Shown here piece by piece: positions 25,685-33,477 of a stretch of DNA of 37,923 bases. How positions within the stretch are numbered: the first letter of the stretch is position 1; every line of letters begins with the position of its first letter. A program made the translations under genes and the position numbers. Location: NCBI GenBank assembly GCA_017545185.1, contig JAFWQJ010000092.1:1-37923 (forward strand). Reading direction: 5' to 3'. The stretch comes from Oscillospiraceae bacterium. Its GTDB lineage: Bacteria; Bacillota; Clostridia; Oscillospirales; Ruminococcaceae. The notes below the pieces were generated by a model. The model made no database searches and was not told where the DNA came from. It saw only the letters and a program-made list of their open reading frames with translations.

Positions 25685-26941
25685 CTTGCGATTCAGAACG
25701 GTGCCTGGGGACGCGTCCGCAGCGTTCTCCGCGCCGGAGCCCCATTTTGAATGCATCGCAGATACCGCCGCTTCCACCGCCTCACGCTCCGTCTCCGGCA
25801 GCGTGAGCAGCGCGTCCCCGTGGTAATACGCGACCCCGCAGAGCGTTCGGTCGGAGAGTACATCCTCGGTCTGCACGGCGGGGAGCTTCTCGGCGGTGCA
25901 CCATTCGTCCCGCCCGGAGCCAGCCGGCGGGTCGGGGTGCCCGTATTTGTACACCGCCAGCCCGACCGCCATGCGCACGGAATCCGCCCGCGGGAGCTCT
26001 GTCCAGTCCCGTAGCATCTCCGCAAACGGACAGGCTTCATTCCGGTAGCCGAAATACAGCTGCGGAATGATGAGATCGCAGTACCCGCCGTCTCTGCACC
26101 ATTTTTCCGCATCCGCAAAGAGCGTTTCGCGGTTCTTCTGCAGACTGCCCTGCGGACTGACGGAAAACACCGCGTTTTCGTCCGCATCGTGCACCGCGCC
26201 GTACATCGCCTGCATGAGCGCGCTGATATTGCCGCGCCGCCATTCCGCAAGGTCATCCGCGCCGGATCTCGCAAAGGCGTCCGCGTCAAATTCCGGGGTA
26301 TCGGTCGGATAGAAGTAGTCGTCCGCATGAATGCCCGCGGGGTGATATTTCAGCATCAGCTCGGTGATGACGCCTTTCAGGAATTTCCGCGTGGAATCCG
26401 CCGCCGGGTCGAGATAGAACCGCCCGTCCCATGTTGTGAGGTTCCGCTTTCGGAGCTTGCCGTTTTTGTACCACGCACAGAGCGCGGCATCGCCGGTCTG
26501 CTGCGCCATGACCTCGCCGGTCTGCAGCCTGAGCGGATTGATCCATGCGTGCAGCGCGATCTGCTGTTCTGCGCAGATATCGGTGAAAATCTGCATCCCG
26601 TCGTGCTCGCCGGCGGCAGGCAGGGCAGGGTAGTAGACGGACGGATAAATGCTTTCCCCGAACGCGCAGACATGCACGAATACCGTATTGATGCCGAACC
26701 CGGAGAGCTTTTGCAGATAGCTGCTGACATGTTCCCGGCAGACCGCCTCGTCCGGATCGGAGAGCAGGGCACTGACGCTGAAATACGGGATCCATGCAGC
26801 GACGATCTGTTCCGGCTGCGGTGCGGAGACAGGGACAGTCTCTGCGGATTCTTCGGCGGGCGGCGGGGGCAGGGGCGGCGCCGCGGCGCAGGCGGTGAGC
26901 AGCAGCGGCAGACAGAGCAGCAGGGGACGGATGCGCGGCAT
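25673..26941 (-). CDS. GHL10-type glycoside-hydrolase-like lipoprotein
   Basis: 422 aa from ATG 26941. Longer starts (to 26974) would lie in the probable -10 TATAAT, and GGAAAGGAAG is at the right distance for 26941. Lipoprotein signal with LTAC, C18 lipidated, then a Pro/Glu linker. The main domain is a TIM-barrel of the glycosyl-hydrolase-like 10 family: FGINTVFVHVCAFGESIYPS, LHAWINPLRLQTG, YLDPA, GIHADDYFYP and YCDLIIPQLYFGY. Members are thought to act on wall glycans, often with esterase or sugar-binding partners. The last 27 codons run through repeat copy C (WGSGAEN onwards) and into the terminator, so the native C-terminus may have been altered. Confidence 0.82.
   Translation of the reverse strand: MPRIRPLLLCLPLLLTACAAAPPLPPPPAEESAETVPVSAPQPEQIVAAWIPYFSVSALLSDPDEAVCREHVSSYLQKLSGFGINTVFVHVCAFGESIYPSVYYPALPAAGEHDGMQIFTDICAEQQIALHAWINPLRLQTGEVMAQQTGDAALCAWYKNGKLRKRNLTTWDGRFYLDPAADSTRKFLKGVITELMLKYHPAGIHADDYFYPTDTPEFDADAFARSGADDLAEWRRGNISALMQAMYGAVHDADENAVFSVSPQGSLQKNRETLFADAEKWCRDGGYCDLIIPQLYFGYRNEACPFAEMLRDWTELPRADSVRMAVGLAVYKYGHPDPPAGSGRDEWCTAEKLPAVQTEDVLSDRTLCGVAYYHGDALLTLPETEREAVEAAVSAMHSKWGSGAENAADASPGTVLNRKKRR
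25733..25770 (+). repeat. Dispersed GAGCCCCATTTTGAAT repeat, copy C
   Basis: Near match to copy A at 11761-11795 (shared core GGAGCCCCATTTTGAAT or GAGCCCC..., then TCG-AGA-ACCGC). Here it lies inside the 3' end of the GHL10-type gene. Confidence 0.5.
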
Positions 26942-26972
26942 AAACATGCTTCCTTTCCGGTGTGATATCTCC

Positions 26973-27001
26973 ATTATACCGGAAAGGCCGCGCGAAACAT
27001 G
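26973..27001 (-). promoter_or_regulatory. Probable promoter of the GHL10-type gene
   Basis: Minus strand TATAAT (26978-26973) with a poor -35, CATGTT (27001-26996), 17 bp away. It follows the hairpin at 27020-27054. Confidence 0.4.
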
Positions 27002-27017
27002 TCATTTACGGCAGCAG

Positions 27018-27054
27018 AAAGCCCGCATCCGGATCAGTCTGCCGGATGCGGGCT
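27018..27054 (-). terminator. Terminator after the cohesin-like lipoprotein gene
   Basis: A perfect 13-bp stem, AGCCCGCATCCGG (27020-27032) with CCGGATGCGGGCT (27042-27054), followed on the minus strand by only TTC. A strong stem with a weak T-run; partial read-through into the next gene is possible. Confidence 0.6.
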
Positions 27055-27060
27055 GCGCTG

Positions 27061-27831
27061 TCAGTCAATGCGAATCTCTCCGCCGATCGTTTTCAGACTC
27101 ACGGTATCTCCGTTCTCATTTTTCAGATCCGCGAGCTCGGTTTTGAGCTTATAGACCCTGCCGGAGGCCGCATTCTTGGGGATATCGAAATAGCAGGTGA
27201 ACAGATTGCCGTTTTCGTGGGAATCCTCCTGACCGAGAATGCCGTAAGCAACGATCAGGTTTTCGGTCGCGACCGAGCAATAGGTCAGAGCGGAGCCGAC
27301 GGCCGGACCCTTGTCGCTGACGCCCTGGAAGCTGTCCGGGTCATACTGCGGGGTGATCGCCGGGTCATAGATCACGCGGATGCCGCCGGCGCAGAAGCCG
27401 GGGTTGTTGTGGAGCTTCACCGTGACCGGCACGCTTTTCTGACCCGCCTTTGCATGGATGACGCCGATGCTCAGCGCGGGCTCGCTGCCGACCGCGTAGC
27501 TGTCGCCGTCATCGGCTGCGGCGGGCGTTTCCTGCGCAGCCTGTTCGTTTCCGGAAGCGTTCTGCGCGGGCGCATCGTTGTTCTGTGCAGCCTGACCGTC
27601 CCCGGCGGATGCGGCATTTCCGGCGCCGTTATCGGAAGCGGGCTTTGCGGTATCCCCGTTCCCGCCTGCTGCCTGATCGCCGCCGTTGTTGTTTTCAACG
27701 ATCTCGGTGACAACAGGCTCCCGGCTGTTCAGTGTACCGTCCTGCTGCGGCGCATCGCTGACCTCACAGGCAGAAAGCGTGCCTGCGATCAGCAGCGCAC
27801 AGCAGATCAAAGCAGATTTCATCAGTTTCAT
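27061..27831 (-). CDS. Lipoprotein with a single cohesin-like domain
   Basis: 256 aa. Lipoprotein signal with LSAC, C22 lipidated. A low-complexity spacer rich in Asn, Ala, Gly, Asp and Gln (about 30-110) would hold the domain off the membrane. Residues 116-256 look like a cohesin: ALSIGVIHAKAGQKSVPVTV, then PGFCAGGIRVIYDPAI, LFTCYFDIPKNAASG and a last strand pair LADLKNENGDTVSLKTIGGEIRI, shown in parts here. Cohesins bind dockerins, two of which are in this window. Its ATG overlaps the DUF58 stop (ATGA), so it is translated with moxR and DUF58. Lipid-anchored single cohesins are unusual; known ruminococcal anchors use sortase. Dockerin binding is inferred, and a general beta-sandwich is the alternative. 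Confidence 0.75.
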   Translation of the reverse strand: MKLMKSALICCALLIAGTLSACEVSDAPQQDGTLNSREPVVTEIVENNNGGDQAAGGNGDTAKPASDNGAGNAASAGDGQAAQNNDAPAQNASGNEQAAQETPAAADDGDSYAVGSEPALSIGVIHAKAGQKSVPVTVKLHNNPGFCAGGIRVIYDPAITPQYDPDSFQGVSDKGPAVGSALTYCSVATENLIVAYGILGQEDSHENGNLFTCYFDIPKNAASGRVYKLKTELADLKNENGDTVSLKTIGGEIRID

Positions 27832-28946
27832 GATTCAGGATTCCTTTCTTCTTGTATCAAAGCAATGTGACGGACATTCGGGCGGTGCTCATGATCGGAG
27901 AGCGGCCGCAGGGAGATGACCGTCATAGCGGGGTCGCGGTCTGCGGCAAGCAGGAGATCCGCGGCCGGATGAACGGTAATGAGGATGATCGCGGAGCTGC
28001 TGTCCTTCTGCCGGATCTCTTTGAGCAGATCGGTCGTGCGGCCGGAAATGCCGTAGGAGATCGCCGCGAGCAGCCGCAGCATCGGATAGAGCGCGTCTGT
28101 GCCGGAGCGGAACGGCGTTTCGGCGGGCGCGTCATTGACGTCAGTATTTGCGCAGAGCCGGACGGGTATCCGCATTCCGGCTGCGGTATTGAGACAGGCC
28201 GCACAGAGCCGCACGGCATTTTCAAACGAACCCGTATCGGATACGGTCTCGCGGTCGGTCTCTCTGGATTCCATGCTCAGTACGACGGTCACGGTCGGAG
28301 AGGCTGTCTCCTGAAACTGCCGGACCATCGGCTGTTCGGTACGCGCCGAGGCGCTCCAGCAGATATCCCGCACCGGGTCGCCGTCCGTATAGGGACGGAT
28401 GCCGCTGAAGCACATGCGGTCGGGGATCAGCATCCGCCTGCGGATGATATCGCCCATGATCTGCCGCGGGAACGCATCCGGGATCTCCGAATGCCTGCGC
28501 CCCGGGAGCACGGTCAGCTCGGCGTGCGCCTCCGGCAGTCTGCGGGAGAGCTCCTGTGCGCCGAACAGGTCGTTGATGACGATGACCGCGTGATCGACGG
28601 TGAACATGCCGCGCCTTGTGCAGGTGACCTTCCAGTGCCGGGTGATCTTCCGGTACGGCATCACGCAGAAGAAGCTGGAAACGAACCGTGTCTCCTCGGA
28701 AACGGCCGACTGCTTCGTCGCGAACAGCAGCGAGGAATGCGTTGTCAGCTCGGCCTTGACCCACGGCAGCGGGAGAAGCTTCCGGCTGCAGATCGTCTCG
28801 GTCAGCGTGACCGTGTCGCCCTCAAAGGCCTCCTGCTCGGAGAATGCGAGCTCATAGGTGAGATTTTTGAAGCCGAACCGCCGGATGAGTGACTGGGAGA
28901 CTACGATCGCGAAGCCGACGCAGAGCAGCAGCAGTACGAGGATCAT
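27828..28946 (-). CDS. DUF58 domain protein
   Basis: 372 aa. One or two hydrophobic segments at the N-terminus (about 1-18) anchor it; a beta-rich part follows, and then the DUF58 core with PYTDGDPVRDICWSASART and VRQFQE, ending in a von Willebrand A-like fold (VVLSMES, a degenerate MIDAS). DUF58 proteins occur almost always beside MoxR ATPases, as here, where start and stop overlap by 4 bp (ATGA) on both sides. The role of these pairs is poorly known; chaperone-like assembly of surface or metal-dependent proteins has been suggested. Confidence 0.9.
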   Translation of the reverse strand: MILVLLLLCVGFAIVVSQSLIRRFGFKNLTYELAFSEQEAFEGDTVTLTETICSRKLLPLPWVKAELTTHSSLLFATKQSAVSEETRFVSSFFCVMPYRKITRHWKVTCTRRGMFTVDHAVIVINDLFGAQELSRRLPEAHAELTVLPGRRHSEIPDAFPRQIMGDIIRRRMLIPDRMCFSGIRPYTDGDPVRDICWSASARTEQPMVRQFQETASPTVTVVLSMESRETDRETVSDTGSFENAVRLCAACLNTAAGMRIPVRLCANTDVNDAPAETPFRSGTDALYPMLRLLAAISYGISGRTTDLLKEIRQKDSSSAIILITVHPAADLLLAADRDPAMTVISLRPLSDHEHRPNVRHIALIQEERNPES

Positions 28947-29896
28947 GATTTCGGCACCGGCACGCTGTCAAGGATCTCGCCGACCAGACTGCGTGCAGCC
29001 TGCCGGTCTGTGAGCAGTCCCTCTGCCGCATGGATGCGGTGCGTGCAGACCGCCGGGAATACCTTTTTGATATCGTCGGGCAGCAGATAGTCTCTGCCTT
29101 CCATAGCCGCGGCAGCCTGTGCCGCGTGCCGGACGGCGAGCGCGCCGCGGGTGCTCAGTCCGAAGCGGATCTTCTTGTGCCGCCGCGTTGCATCCGCGAG
29201 ATCGAGCAGATAATCGAGCACCGCGTCCGAAGCGGAAACGGTCCGCACGGCCTGCTGCGCCGCGAGCAGCGTTTCAGGATCGGTGACCGGCTTCAGCGCA
29301 TCCAGCGGGTCGGCGGTCTGCCGGTCTTTGAGGATCTCGCGTTCCTGATCCCGTTCGGGGACGCCGGGTGCAAGGCACATGAAAAAGCGGTCGAGCTGAG
29401 CCTCGGGCAGCGGGAACGTGCCCTGCAGCTCGATCGGGTTCTGTGTCGCGATGACGAAAAACGGCTTCGGCAGGTCATACCGGACGCCGCCTGATGTGAC
29501 ATGATGCTCCGCCATGCATTCGAGCAGACCCGCCTGCGAGCGCGGCGCCATGCGGTTGATCTCGTCGGCGAGCAGCAGATTCGTAAAGACCGGCCCTTTG
29601 CGGAACTGCATGGTGCGGCTGCCGTCGGGCTGCTGCACGAGCATCTCAAAACCGGTGATATCCGCCGGCATCAGGTCGGGCGTACACTGCACGCGCTTGG
29701 AATCGCAGCCGGTCAGCACGGCAAACGCGTTGACGAGCGTGGTCTTGCCGGTGCCGGGGAGATCCTCGAGCAGCACATGTCCGCCGCAGAAAAGCGCGGC
29801 TGTCAGCATATAAATAGTATCGTCCGCGCCGCGGATGACGGTCCCGGCGCCCTGCCGGAGCTTCTCCGCAAGCTGCGGGATATCCTGTATTTTCAT
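28943..29896 (-). CDS. MoxR family AAA+ ATPase
   Basis: 317 aa, usual length. Walker A LPGTGKTT at 46-53, Walker B LLLADEINR with D111 and E112, sensor 1 in VIATQNPIE, and the C-terminal lid domain. MoxR ATPases are thought to remodel or activate partner proteins. This is the first gene of a three-gene unit (moxR, DUF58, cohesin-like lipoprotein) with its own consensus promoter. The SD AAAGGAG precedes the ATG. Confidence 0.93.
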   Translation of the reverse strand: MKIQDIPQLAEKLRQGAGTVIRGADDTIYMLTAALFCGGHVLLEDLPGTGKTTLVNAFAVLTGCDSKRVQCTPDLMPADITGFEMLVQQPDGSRTMQFRKGPVFTNLLLADEINRMAPRSQAGLLECMAEHHVTSGGVRYDLPKPFFVIATQNPIELQGTFPLPEAQLDRFFMCLAPGVPERDQEREILKDRQTADPLDALKPVTDPETLLAAQQAVRTVSASDAVLDYLLDLADATRRHKKIRFGLSTRGALAVRHAAQAAAAMEGRDYLLPDDIKKVFPAVCTHRIHAAEGLLTDRQAARSLVGEILDSVPVPKS

Positions 29897-29931
29897 GGGG
29901 CACTCCTTTCAGAAAAAACTCAGATACTGCT

Positions 29932-29960
29932 AGTATAGCATGAGAAACCGATTTTGTCAA
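29932..29960 (-). promoter_or_regulatory. Promoter of the moxR operon
   Basis: Minus strand: TTGACA (29960-29955), 17 bp, TATACT (29937-29932) with TGC before the -10. Confidence 0.82.
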
Positions 29961-30115
29961 ATCCTGTGCAGCATTTTTCTTTGGGATGCGGTTCCGAAAA
30001 CCGCGAAGGAAAATCGAAAACAAATTCCGGCGGCCTGTTTTTGTGTATTACATTTTGTATATTCACTGGAACGGATTACAAAACAGTAACGCAAAAAATA
30101 GGCTTATTCGCATAA

Positions 30116-30167
30116 AACCGCAAGAAATGATACGCATAAATCTTTGAAATATCATGTTTTTGCGGTT
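30116..30167. repeat. Long imperfect inverted repeat upstream of the cellulase
   Basis: AACCGCAAGAAATGATA (30116-30132) is the near complement of TATCATGTTTTTGCGGTT (30150-30167), with one mismatch and one bulge around a 17-nt loop. It lies upstream of the promoter, so it is more likely a protein site or an old terminator than part of the mRNA. Confidence 0.55.
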
Positions 30168-30242
30168 GCGGACACTTCGCAATTTTCGGGGATTTAGGCA
30201 GTTTGTGCAGATATAAAGCGCAAAAATGGGAAATTGTTTGAC

Positions 30243-30279
30243 GAATATTCAAGGAATGTTCACAAAATGTCCATATAAT
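30243..30279 (+). promoter_or_regulatory. Cellulase promoter region with GAATRTTC repeats
   Basis: GAATATTC (30243-30250) and GAATGTTC (30254-30261) lie 11 bp apart, one helix turn, over the place where a -35 for TATAAT at 30274-30279 should be. No good -35 exists, so activator control is plausible. A second TATAAT is at 30296-30301. Confidence 0.45.
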
Positions 30280-30321
30280 ACAGACTGTTTTCGGCTATAA
30301 TGTAAGTGTCGGACTTCCGAC

Positions 30322-30376
30322 CCAAAAAATGAGGGTTTTTTGGAATGTTGCTACAAAAAATGAGAGGGGTTTTTTC
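30322..30376 (+). promoter_or_regulatory. Twin A6/T6 hairpins, the second enclosing the SD
   Basis: CAAAAAATGAG...TTTTTT occurs twice (30323-30341 and 30354-30375). In the second copy the loop holds GAGAGGGG (30362-30369), the ribosome-binding site of the cellulase, so A6/T6 pairing would hide it. The first copy closes with CC/GG. Confidence 0.5.
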
Positions 30377-32497
30377 ATGAGCAAACATTTGATGAAGCGC
30401 GTCGGCGCAGTCTGCACGAGCGCTGTGATGTCTCTGAGCGCACTGATCGCAACGAGCACCGTCACACCGATCACGGCAGATGCGGCCGGCAGCGACAACT
30501 ACGCAAGACTGCTCCAGTACAGCCTGTATCTGTATGACGCCAATATGTGCGGCGACATCTCCGGCAGCTGTGCAATGGAGTGGCGCGGCAACTGCCACAT
30601 GGACGATCAGGTCAAGGGCGGTTACCACGACGCAGGCGACCATGTCATGTTCGGTCTGCCGCAGGGCTACGCTGCCAGCACGATCGCATGGTCCTACTAC
30701 GAGTTCAAGAACTCGTATGACAAGCTCGGCCTGACCGACCACTACAAGACGATCAACAAGCACTTTATTGATTTCTTCAAGGCGTCCACGAAGCTGAGCG
30801 GCGACAGCGTCTCCGAATTCCTGTATCAGAAGGGCGAGGGTCAGCCGGACCACAACTACTGGGGCGCACCGGAGAACCAGACCGGTTCCCGCAAGATGTA
30901 CTGGACGTCCAACGGCGCAAGTGATATCGCAGCAGAGTATGCGGCAGCGCTCGCACTGGACTACATCAACTTCAAGAATGAGGATTCCCTGAAGTACGCA
31001 AAGGCGCTTTATAACTTCTCCTGCCAGAACAACCAGGTCGCAAGAGACGGCGTGCAGGGCTTCTACCTGAGCAACGATGCAAAGTGCAGCGATGACCAGG
31101 CATGGGCAGCCGCATGGCTCCACATCGCGACCGGCGAAGGCAAGTACCTCGACGATGCAAAGTCCAAGGTCACGCAGTACCTCGGCTGGGCACACGCATG
31201 GGGCAACACCGACCTCGGCGCAGCGACCGTCATCGCGGAGATCACCAATGACTGGAGCAAGGTCAACGGTTATATCGGTTCTGTCTGCAACTCCAGCAAT
31301 TACCTCTGCATGGACAGTTGGGGCAGTGCAAGATATAACTGCGGCATGCAGTTCATCTCGCTGCTCGCGACGAAAAAGGGCGGCGCAAACTATGCAAACT
31401 GGGCACAGGGTCAGATGAACCTGATCCTCGGCGGCAACGGCGGCAAGAACTATGTTGTCGGCTGGGACAACAACTCCCCGACACACTGCCACCACAGAGC
31501 TGCATCCGGCATGAACGATTCCAAGAGCGATGAGCCGAACAAGTATGTGCTTGTCGGCGCACTCGTCGGCGGCCCGAACAAGGACGGCTTGTATGTTGAC
31601 CAGCGTTACGATGAAATCGGCTACATGGTCAACGAGGTCGCACTGGACTATCAGGCCTGTCTGGTCTGCGCGGCAGCCGCACTGTATGACAAGTTCGGCA
31701 CCGGTTCCTGCGATACCTCGATCACCGGCGTCAAGAACGTGAACCTCACTCCGGGCAGCGGCGATACCCCGCAGCAGCCGCAGACCACGACGGCTCCTCC
31801 GGACAATCCGCAGCAGACCGTGACCGATGCACCGAATCCGTCTCAGCCGGGTACTGCAAGCGGCAACGCGACCGTGACCGAAGGCAATGAAGAAGGCAAG
31901 TATCAGATCGCAGTCAACGGTCCGTGCACGCTCGAGATCAAGATCAAGACCAACTCCAATGACTGGGAGTCCAACGGCGGCTACGGCTACTCGCAGGGCG
32001 ACTGGGTCCAGAAGGAATGGAAGGCAGATTCTTCCAGCGGTTCCTTCACCGTGTCGATCGACGTTCCGTCGGGCGTCAGCAATGTCCAGTTCCAGATCTA
32101 CTGGCCGAAGTCTGCTACGATCGAAAGTGCAAGCTATACCGGCGGTTCGTCGAACCCTGTCGTCACCGATCCGCCGCAGATCGTCACGCAGGCACCTGTG
32201 ACCACGACCACAACGACCACGACGACCACCACCACGACCAGTGCTCCGGCGACCACTACTACCACAGTGACCACCGAGCGTGAAAAGCCGAAGATGATGA
32301 ACCGCGGCGACGCAAACTGCGACGGCGGCTGCGACGTCTCCGATGCAGTTCTCATCTGCCGTCTGGCTGTTGAGGACAAAAACGCACACATCACCGATCA
32401 GGGCATTGCCAATGCCGACGCAAACAGAGACGGCAAAATGGACAGCGACGATGTCGTTGAGATCCTGAACTGGATCGCATTCCTTGTTCAGTGGTAA
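30377..32497 (+). CDS. Secreted GH9 cellulase with CBM-like module and dockerin
   Basis: 706 aa from ATG 30377 (GAGAGGGG SD). Signal peptide about 1-37. GH9 catalytic domain about 38-455: DAGD at 85-88 holds the catalytic base, HHR at 372-374 is the substrate-site motif and E420 in NEVALDYQA is the expected proton donor. A Pro/Thr linker leads to a beta-sandwich of about 495-592, rich in exposed Trp and Tyr, that is probably a carbohydrate-binding module of a family I cannot name. A Thr-tract linker (about 600-640) precedes the C-terminal dockerin (643-702) with loops DANCDGGCDVSD and DANRDGKMDSDD. No Ig-like domain is found before the catalytic domain. It would cut cellulose or other beta-1,4-glucans while bound to a cohesin scaffold. 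Confidence 0.95.
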   Translation: MSKHLMKRVGAVCTSAVMSLSALIATSTVTPITADAAGSDNYARLLQYSLYLYDANMCGDISGSCAMEWRGNCHMDDQVKGGYHDAGDHVMFGLPQGYAASTIAWSYYEFKNSYDKLGLTDHYKTINKHFIDFFKASTKLSGDSVSEFLYQKGEGQPDHNYWGAPENQTGSRKMYWTSNGASDIAAEYAAALALDYINFKNEDSLKYAKALYNFSCQNNQVARDGVQGFYLSNDAKCSDDQAWAAAWLHIATGEGKYLDDAKSKVTQYLGWAHAWGNTDLGAATVIAEITNDWSKVNGYIGSVCNSSNYLCMDSWGSARYNCGMQFISLLATKKGGANYANWAQGQMNLILGGNGGKNYVVGWDNNSPTHCHHRAASGMNDSKSDEPNKYVLVGALVGGPNKDGLYVDQRYDEIGYMVNEVALDYQACLVCAAAALYDKFGTGSCDTSITGVKNVNLTPGSGDTPQQPQTTTAPPDNPQQTVTDAPNPSQPGTASGNATVTEGNEEGKYQIAVNGPCTLEIKIKTNSNDWESNGGYGYSQGDWVQKEWKADSSSGSFTVSIDVPSGVSNVQFQIYWPKSATIESASYTGGSSNPVVTDPPQIVTQAPVTTTTTTTTTTTTTSAPATTTTTVTTEREKPKMMNRGDANCDGGCDVSDAVLICRLAVEDKNAHITDQGIANADANRDGKMDSDDVVEILNWIAFLVQW

Positions 32498-32515
32498 TCT
32501 TTGATACAATCACAT

Positions 32516-32556
32516 AACGCGGACACGGGTACGGTCATTCTGGCCGTATCCGCGTT
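32516..32556 (+). terminator. Hairpin after the cellulase gene
   Basis: AACGCGGACACGG (32516-32528) pairs with CCGTATCCGCGTT (32544-32556), 12 of 13 positions. No T-run follows, so termination may be partial. Confidence 0.5.
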
Positions 32557-32591
32557 CGCGTATATACAGAAACTGCGGAGGAACCAACCGG

Positions 32592-33464
32592 ATGAAAAAA
32601 AAGACTGACCTGAAAAAGCTCGAAAAACGGAGAAAACAGGTGCGCGGCATCGGCATACGCCTGCTGCTTTTGCTGCTGTTCATTGCCATGGCATACGGCG
32701 CAAACAACCGCATCGAGGTCTCGGAATATACGTATGAAACGTCACAGCTTTCGTTTTCATTCGACGGCTTCCGCATCGTGCAGCTCAGCGACCTGCACAA
32801 CAAGATCTTCCCGAAGAACAATGAGACCCTGCTGCGCGAGGTGCGCGCACTGGAGCCGGATATCATTGTGCTGACCGGCGACGCGATCGACGGCAAAACG
32901 CATACGGATATCCCGGCGGCGCTGCAGTTCATGGAGCAGGCCGTGCAGATCGCGCCGGTCTATTATGTCTCCGGAAACCATGAGCACGCCGTCCAGCAGG
33001 ATATCTTCACGCAGTATCTGGAAAAGGTAAAGGAACTCGGCGTGCGGTATCTCAGCAACGAAGCGGTGCAGATCAGCACGGAATCCGGCCAGACCTTCAC
33101 GCTGATCGGCATGGACGACAATTCCCTGCAGGCGAACATCCTGCAGACGCTGACCGCGGACGCAAAGGACGATTTTCAGGTGCTTCTCGCGCATGAGCCG
33201 CAGTATCTGACGGAGAGCTATGCGCCGTCCGGCGCCGATCTGGTCTTGGCGGGACATGCCCACGGCGGGCAGTTCCGGATCCCGTTCGTGCATCAGGGCA
33301 TCTGGGCGCCGGATCAGGGCTTATTCCCGAAGCTGACCGAGGGCAGCTTCACCGAGGGCGATACGACGATGTATGTCAGCCGCGGGCTCGGCAACAGCGC
33401 GTTCCCGCTGCGGCTCTGCAATCATCCGGAGATCGTCAGCGTGACACTCCGCGTCGTAAAATGA
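32592..33464 (+). CDS. Membrane-anchored metallophosphoesterase (YkuE type)
   Basis: 290 aa. A very basic N-terminus precedes one hydrophobic helix (about 20-36), so the enzyme faces outward. The calcineurin-like phosphoesterase motifs are complete: QLSDLHN (D67, H69), LTGDAIDG (D97), SGNHEH (N129, H130), LLAHEP and LAGHAHGGQ. Two divalent metals are expected. Relatives such as YkuE act at the outer membrane face, but the substrate is not known. It lies 95 bp after the cellulase gene and 13 bp before the asparaginase gene. Confidence 0.9.
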   Translation: MKKKTDLKKLEKRRKQVRGIGIRLLLLLLFIAMAYGANNRIEVSEYTYETSQLSFSFDGFRIVQLSDLHNKIFPKNNETLLREVRALEPDIIVLTGDAIDGKTHTDIPAALQFMEQAVQIAPVYYVSGNHEHAVQQDIFTQYLEKVKELGVRYLSNEAVQISTESGQTFTLIGMDDNSLQANILQTLTADAKDDFQVLLAHEPQYLTESYAPSGADLVLAGHAHGGQFRIPFVHQGIWAPDQGLFPKLTEGSFTEGDTTMYVSRGLGNSAFPLRLCNHPEIVSVTLRVVK

Positions 33465-33477
33465 GAGGATATTGCTT

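Larger units (their letters stand above)
29897..30376. other. Divergent AT-rich region, moxR/GH9 cellulase
   Basis: Contains the moxR promoter (29932-29960), a long imperfect hairpin (30116-30167), a pair of GAATRTTC repeats (30243-30261), a -10 (30274-30279) and two A6/T6 hairpins (30322-30376). The stretch 29965-30110 holds no gene and no repeat that I can see. Confidence 0.7.

Noticed and set aside
32190-32280. Simple-sequence ACC repeat as a mobile or regulatory element
   Set aside because: It encodes the Thr-tract linker between CBM-like module and dockerin in frame; low complexity is normal for such linkers.
30260-32509. A 749-codon minus-strand frame opposite the GH9 cellulase
   Set aside because: The plus strand has signal peptide, GH9 catalytic residues and a dockerin; the antisense frame has none and is a codon-bias artefact.
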